Shown here in pieces: positions 62,262-64,000 of a stretch of 64,000 nucleotides of DNA. The notes below the pieces were generated by a model that was given only the letters and a program-made list of their open reading frames with translations, made no database searches and was not told the origin of the DNA. Made by a program: the position numbers and the translations under genes. The DNA comes from Neobacillus driksii (GTDB lineage Bacteria; Bacillota; Bacilli; Bacillales; Cytobacillaceae): assembly GCF_013409995.1 (NCBI RefSeq), contig NZ_JACCBX010000016.1, positions 1 through 64,000 of the forward strand. Direction: 5' to 3'. Positions within the stretch are counted from its first letter, which is position 1. The number at the start of each line of letters is the position of its first letter.

Positions 62262-63404
62262 TTACATTTTATGTTGTTTTCTCAACTGCTCAAACTGATA
62301 TTTAATAGCATCAAAGTAAGTAAAATTATGGTCCTGTGAGTCCATTCTTGCAAATAGCTCCGGATTCACCATATATTTTTCATTCTTCCCTCGACCAAAG
62401 AAAGAAATAATAAAGTTTTCATGTAGTTCCTTAATATACCGCCTTATTTGCTTATCAGACTTATTTATTAATTCTAATAATCCTTTTCTTGTTAAATGTT
62501 CGACTTCAAACATTGTTCCATTTTTAATATTGGATTCTAGTGTCTGCTTTGCATCCATTTTTAAATCGATGTTAGGATTTAATGAAAGGTAATAAGTTTG
62601 ATAATGAATTTTTGTCATTATCATATACAATAATCCTTTTGCTTCAAGAGATAAATTTGCTGTTAATTCTTTTGCCTTTATTTTATACGTTTTAGTAAAG
62701 TTCATGGTCATTTGATTATCATCAAATCGCCCCATCCAATGAAAACTTTTTTCCACCCGATACGCATTGGCAGTAAAAAATTCAGTATCGCCCTTTTTAA
62801 TCCCTTTCTTTAGATTGGATTTTTGAACAACCCTTGACATTTTTCTTCTTTCCCAATTCAAAATTCCTAGTTCCTTAAATTTCTTTAAATATTTAATTAA
62901 AGTTGTTTTCCCTAAACCAGTTACAGCAATAATATCTTCTAAAGTTAAATAGTCACCTGAAATCTTTAAATAACCTTGACTACCAAGGTTCATATGTAAA
63001 ATCAATTCAAATAGTACACCAGCTTCTGAAATATCAAGCTGAGGAACAATACTCTCAATAGATTCATGAAATGAATTAATATAATGTTTTGATAAGTTTT
63101 CCCTTTCCTGCAACCTTTTCTGAATCATTTTTCGAATTCTTTTCCAAGAATCTCTTTGTGCCTTCGTTTTCTTCTTAAAAATTGCATCCCCAACTTCAGT
63201 TGAGAAAGTTTTAAGACGAACCATATTACCAAAAGTATCTTCAATAACAATATCACTTAACCCTGCTATTTCCAATAAATGCAAAACATCATCAACATTA
63301 TACATGTTAAATTGAATATTTAATGCCTTTGCAATAATTCTTAAATTCTCTGCCTGCCTTGTATTTCTAACTATTATATTTTCACTTACTTGCTTAATAT
63401 CCAT
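62262..63404 (-). CDS. Winged-helix DNA-binding protein, possible replication initiator
   Basis: A 380-residue basic protein with no membrane segment. Two helix-turn-helix-like regions can be seen, one around LTLEDIIAVTGLGKTTLIKY (about 155-175) and one around LELINKSDKQIRRYIKELHE (about 315-335). Two such winged-helix regions and the iteron-like repeats next to it recall plasmid Rep proteins, but I recognise no specific Rep family. ATG at 63404 has GGAGG 5 nt upstream, inside a longer frame from 63416. It could also be a regulator of an integrated element. Confidence 0.6.
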   Translation of the reverse strand: MDIKQVSENIIVRNTRQAENLRIIAKALNIQFNMYNVDDVLHLLEIAGLSDIVIEDTFGNMVRLKTFSTEVGDAIFKKKTKAQRDSWKRIRKMIQKRLQERENLSKHYINSFHESIESIVPQLDISEAGVLFELILHMNLGSQGYLKISGDYLTLEDIIAVTGLGKTTLIKYLKKFKELGILNWERRKMSRVVQKSNLKKGIKKGDTEFFTANAYRVEKSFHWMGRFDDNQMTMNFTKTYKIKAKELTANLSLEAKGLLYMIMTKIHYQTYYLSLNPNIDLKMDAKQTLESNIKNGTMFEVEHLTRKGLLELINKSDKQIRRYIKELHENFIISFFGRGKNEKYMVNPELFARMDSQDHNFTYFDAIKYQFEQLRKQHKM

Positions 63405-63537
63405 AAAAACCTCCATAAGTTAAACCAATTCATCATTACGCTTTGTTAATAATTGTTGAATTTTTTCATTAATCCTTTTTTTCATCAATTAAAGCGCAGT
63501 GGTTTTTAAACTTATGGATAATCTTTATTAATAAAAA

Positions 63538-63553
63538 AAGCCCCTTTGGGCTT
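63538..63553 (-). terminator. Short terminator hairpin
   Basis: AAGCCC and GGGCTT form a 6-bp stem with T-run on the plus side and an A-run on the other, just downstream of the small minus-strand gene. Confidence 0.7.
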
Positions 63554-63562
63554 TTTTGGTTT

Positions 63563-63799
63563 CTATTTACAAAGTTTCTTCCAATTTTCAAAGGTATTTA
63601 CTTCATCAATTAAACCTGCTTTTTTACTTTCATATATTCTGTCATCGATTTCTTGTAGAAAAACTTCTTTGGCAGCAGCGAATATTCTAAGCACTTCCTT
63701 TTTATCTTGAATAATAATTTCACTTGCATCTTTTAAAGATATTTTTTTATCTAAAGCATAATTTATTATCTCGTCTATTAAGTTATTTCTGTTATTCAT
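63563..63799 (-). CDS. Hypothetical 78-aa helical protein
   Basis: A 78-residue charged, mostly helical protein (DEIINYALDKKISLKDASEI, VFLQEIDDRIYESKKAGLID). GGAGG lies 4 nt before the ATG. It is on the same strand as and upstream of the winged-helix gene and may belong to the same element. Family not recognised. Confidence 0.6.
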   Translation of the reverse strand: MNNRNNLIDEIINYALDKKISLKDASEIIIQDKKEVLRIFAAAKEVFLQEIDDRIYESKKAGLIDEVNTFENWKKLCK

Positions 63800-64000
63800 A
63801 TTTCCTCCCAGAGTGTCCTACTTTATTATTATTTTATCATGTTTTTTAAAATAATAATAAGATATGTAAAAATTTAGGGGGACTGGGTATTAAGGTGAGC
63901 GAAAAATAAATATATATTATCAAATCAATAAGAAACTTTTGATAACCATCCTATAAAAATTGCTTTTTCTACAATTTAATTACCTTCTTCAGATTCGTCA
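63800..64000. other. AT-rich window end
   Basis: No feature recognised apart from the ribosome binding site of the preceding minus-strand gene. Confidence 0.4.

Overview
The window looks like a chromosomal segment of a low-GC Gram-positive spore-former of the Bacillaceae (Bacillus/Neobacillus-like). The basis is gene content and order rather than any marker gene: a petrobactin-type uptake cluster in the order of B. subtilis yclNOPQ, close relatives of YfmM, GarD, SwrC/YerO, BmrA, YugO, GlcT-type antitermination and an S-box (SAM) riboswitch, with AGGAGG-like ribosome binding sites throughout. No rRNA, tRNA or CRISPR array was seen.

Region by region. 1-5.1 kb: a tiny zinc-ribbon gene, a lipoprotein, then a Fur-boxed siderophore importer followed by an IsdG-type heme monooxygenase. 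5.3-12.6 kb: a C39 peptidase, a peroxiredoxin whose catalytic cysteine codon is TGA, a paired SMR exporter, a BmrA-type ABC exporter, an MFS permease and a lipoteichoic-acid-synthase-family enzyme. 12.8-14.4 kb: a decayed IS3-family element beside palindromic repeats. 14.4-24 kb: DUF418 protein, aldo/keto reductase, a three-repeat DUF2642-like protein, ArsB-family permease, aroD-aroK, a frameshifted potassium channel and an MFS exporter. 24-27.2 kb: a PTS locus (EIICB and EIIA) with a leader terminator and antiterminator target, next to its probable antiterminator gene. 27.4-33.3 kb: peptide transporter, glutathione peroxidase with an OhrR-like regulator, two related MpsC/DUF2294-like proteins and a PAS histidine kinase. 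33.5-42.8 kb: iclR-dmpF-dmpG, a TetR-regulated RND exporter, a nucleoside transporter and a quinone oxidoreductase. 43-45.6 kb: garD and a divergent LysR regulator, both frameshifted. 46-51.6 kb: a YgjP-type metallopeptidase and a very large secreted deacetylase-xylanase. 51.7-56.4 kb: gene remnants, cysK and yfmM. 56.4-61.3 kb: a SAM-riboswitch operon (amino-acid ABC importer plus homocysteine S-methyltransferase) and a SolA-like oxidase. 61.4-64 kb: a gene remnant, three 32-bp-period direct repeats and a winged-helix protein that may be a replication initiator.

The strongest unusual signal is the peroxiredoxin at 6170-6637. A single in-frame TGA lies exactly at the peroxidatic Cys of the TPGC motif, the frame is otherwise intact, the protein has no Cys at all, and a perfect 7-bp hairpin with a G-containing loop begins 12 nt after the TGA. 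This fits a selenoprotein with a bacterial SECIS element, but no sel gene is in the window. Several other genes carry single-base lesions, so sequencing or assembly error must be excluded throughout.
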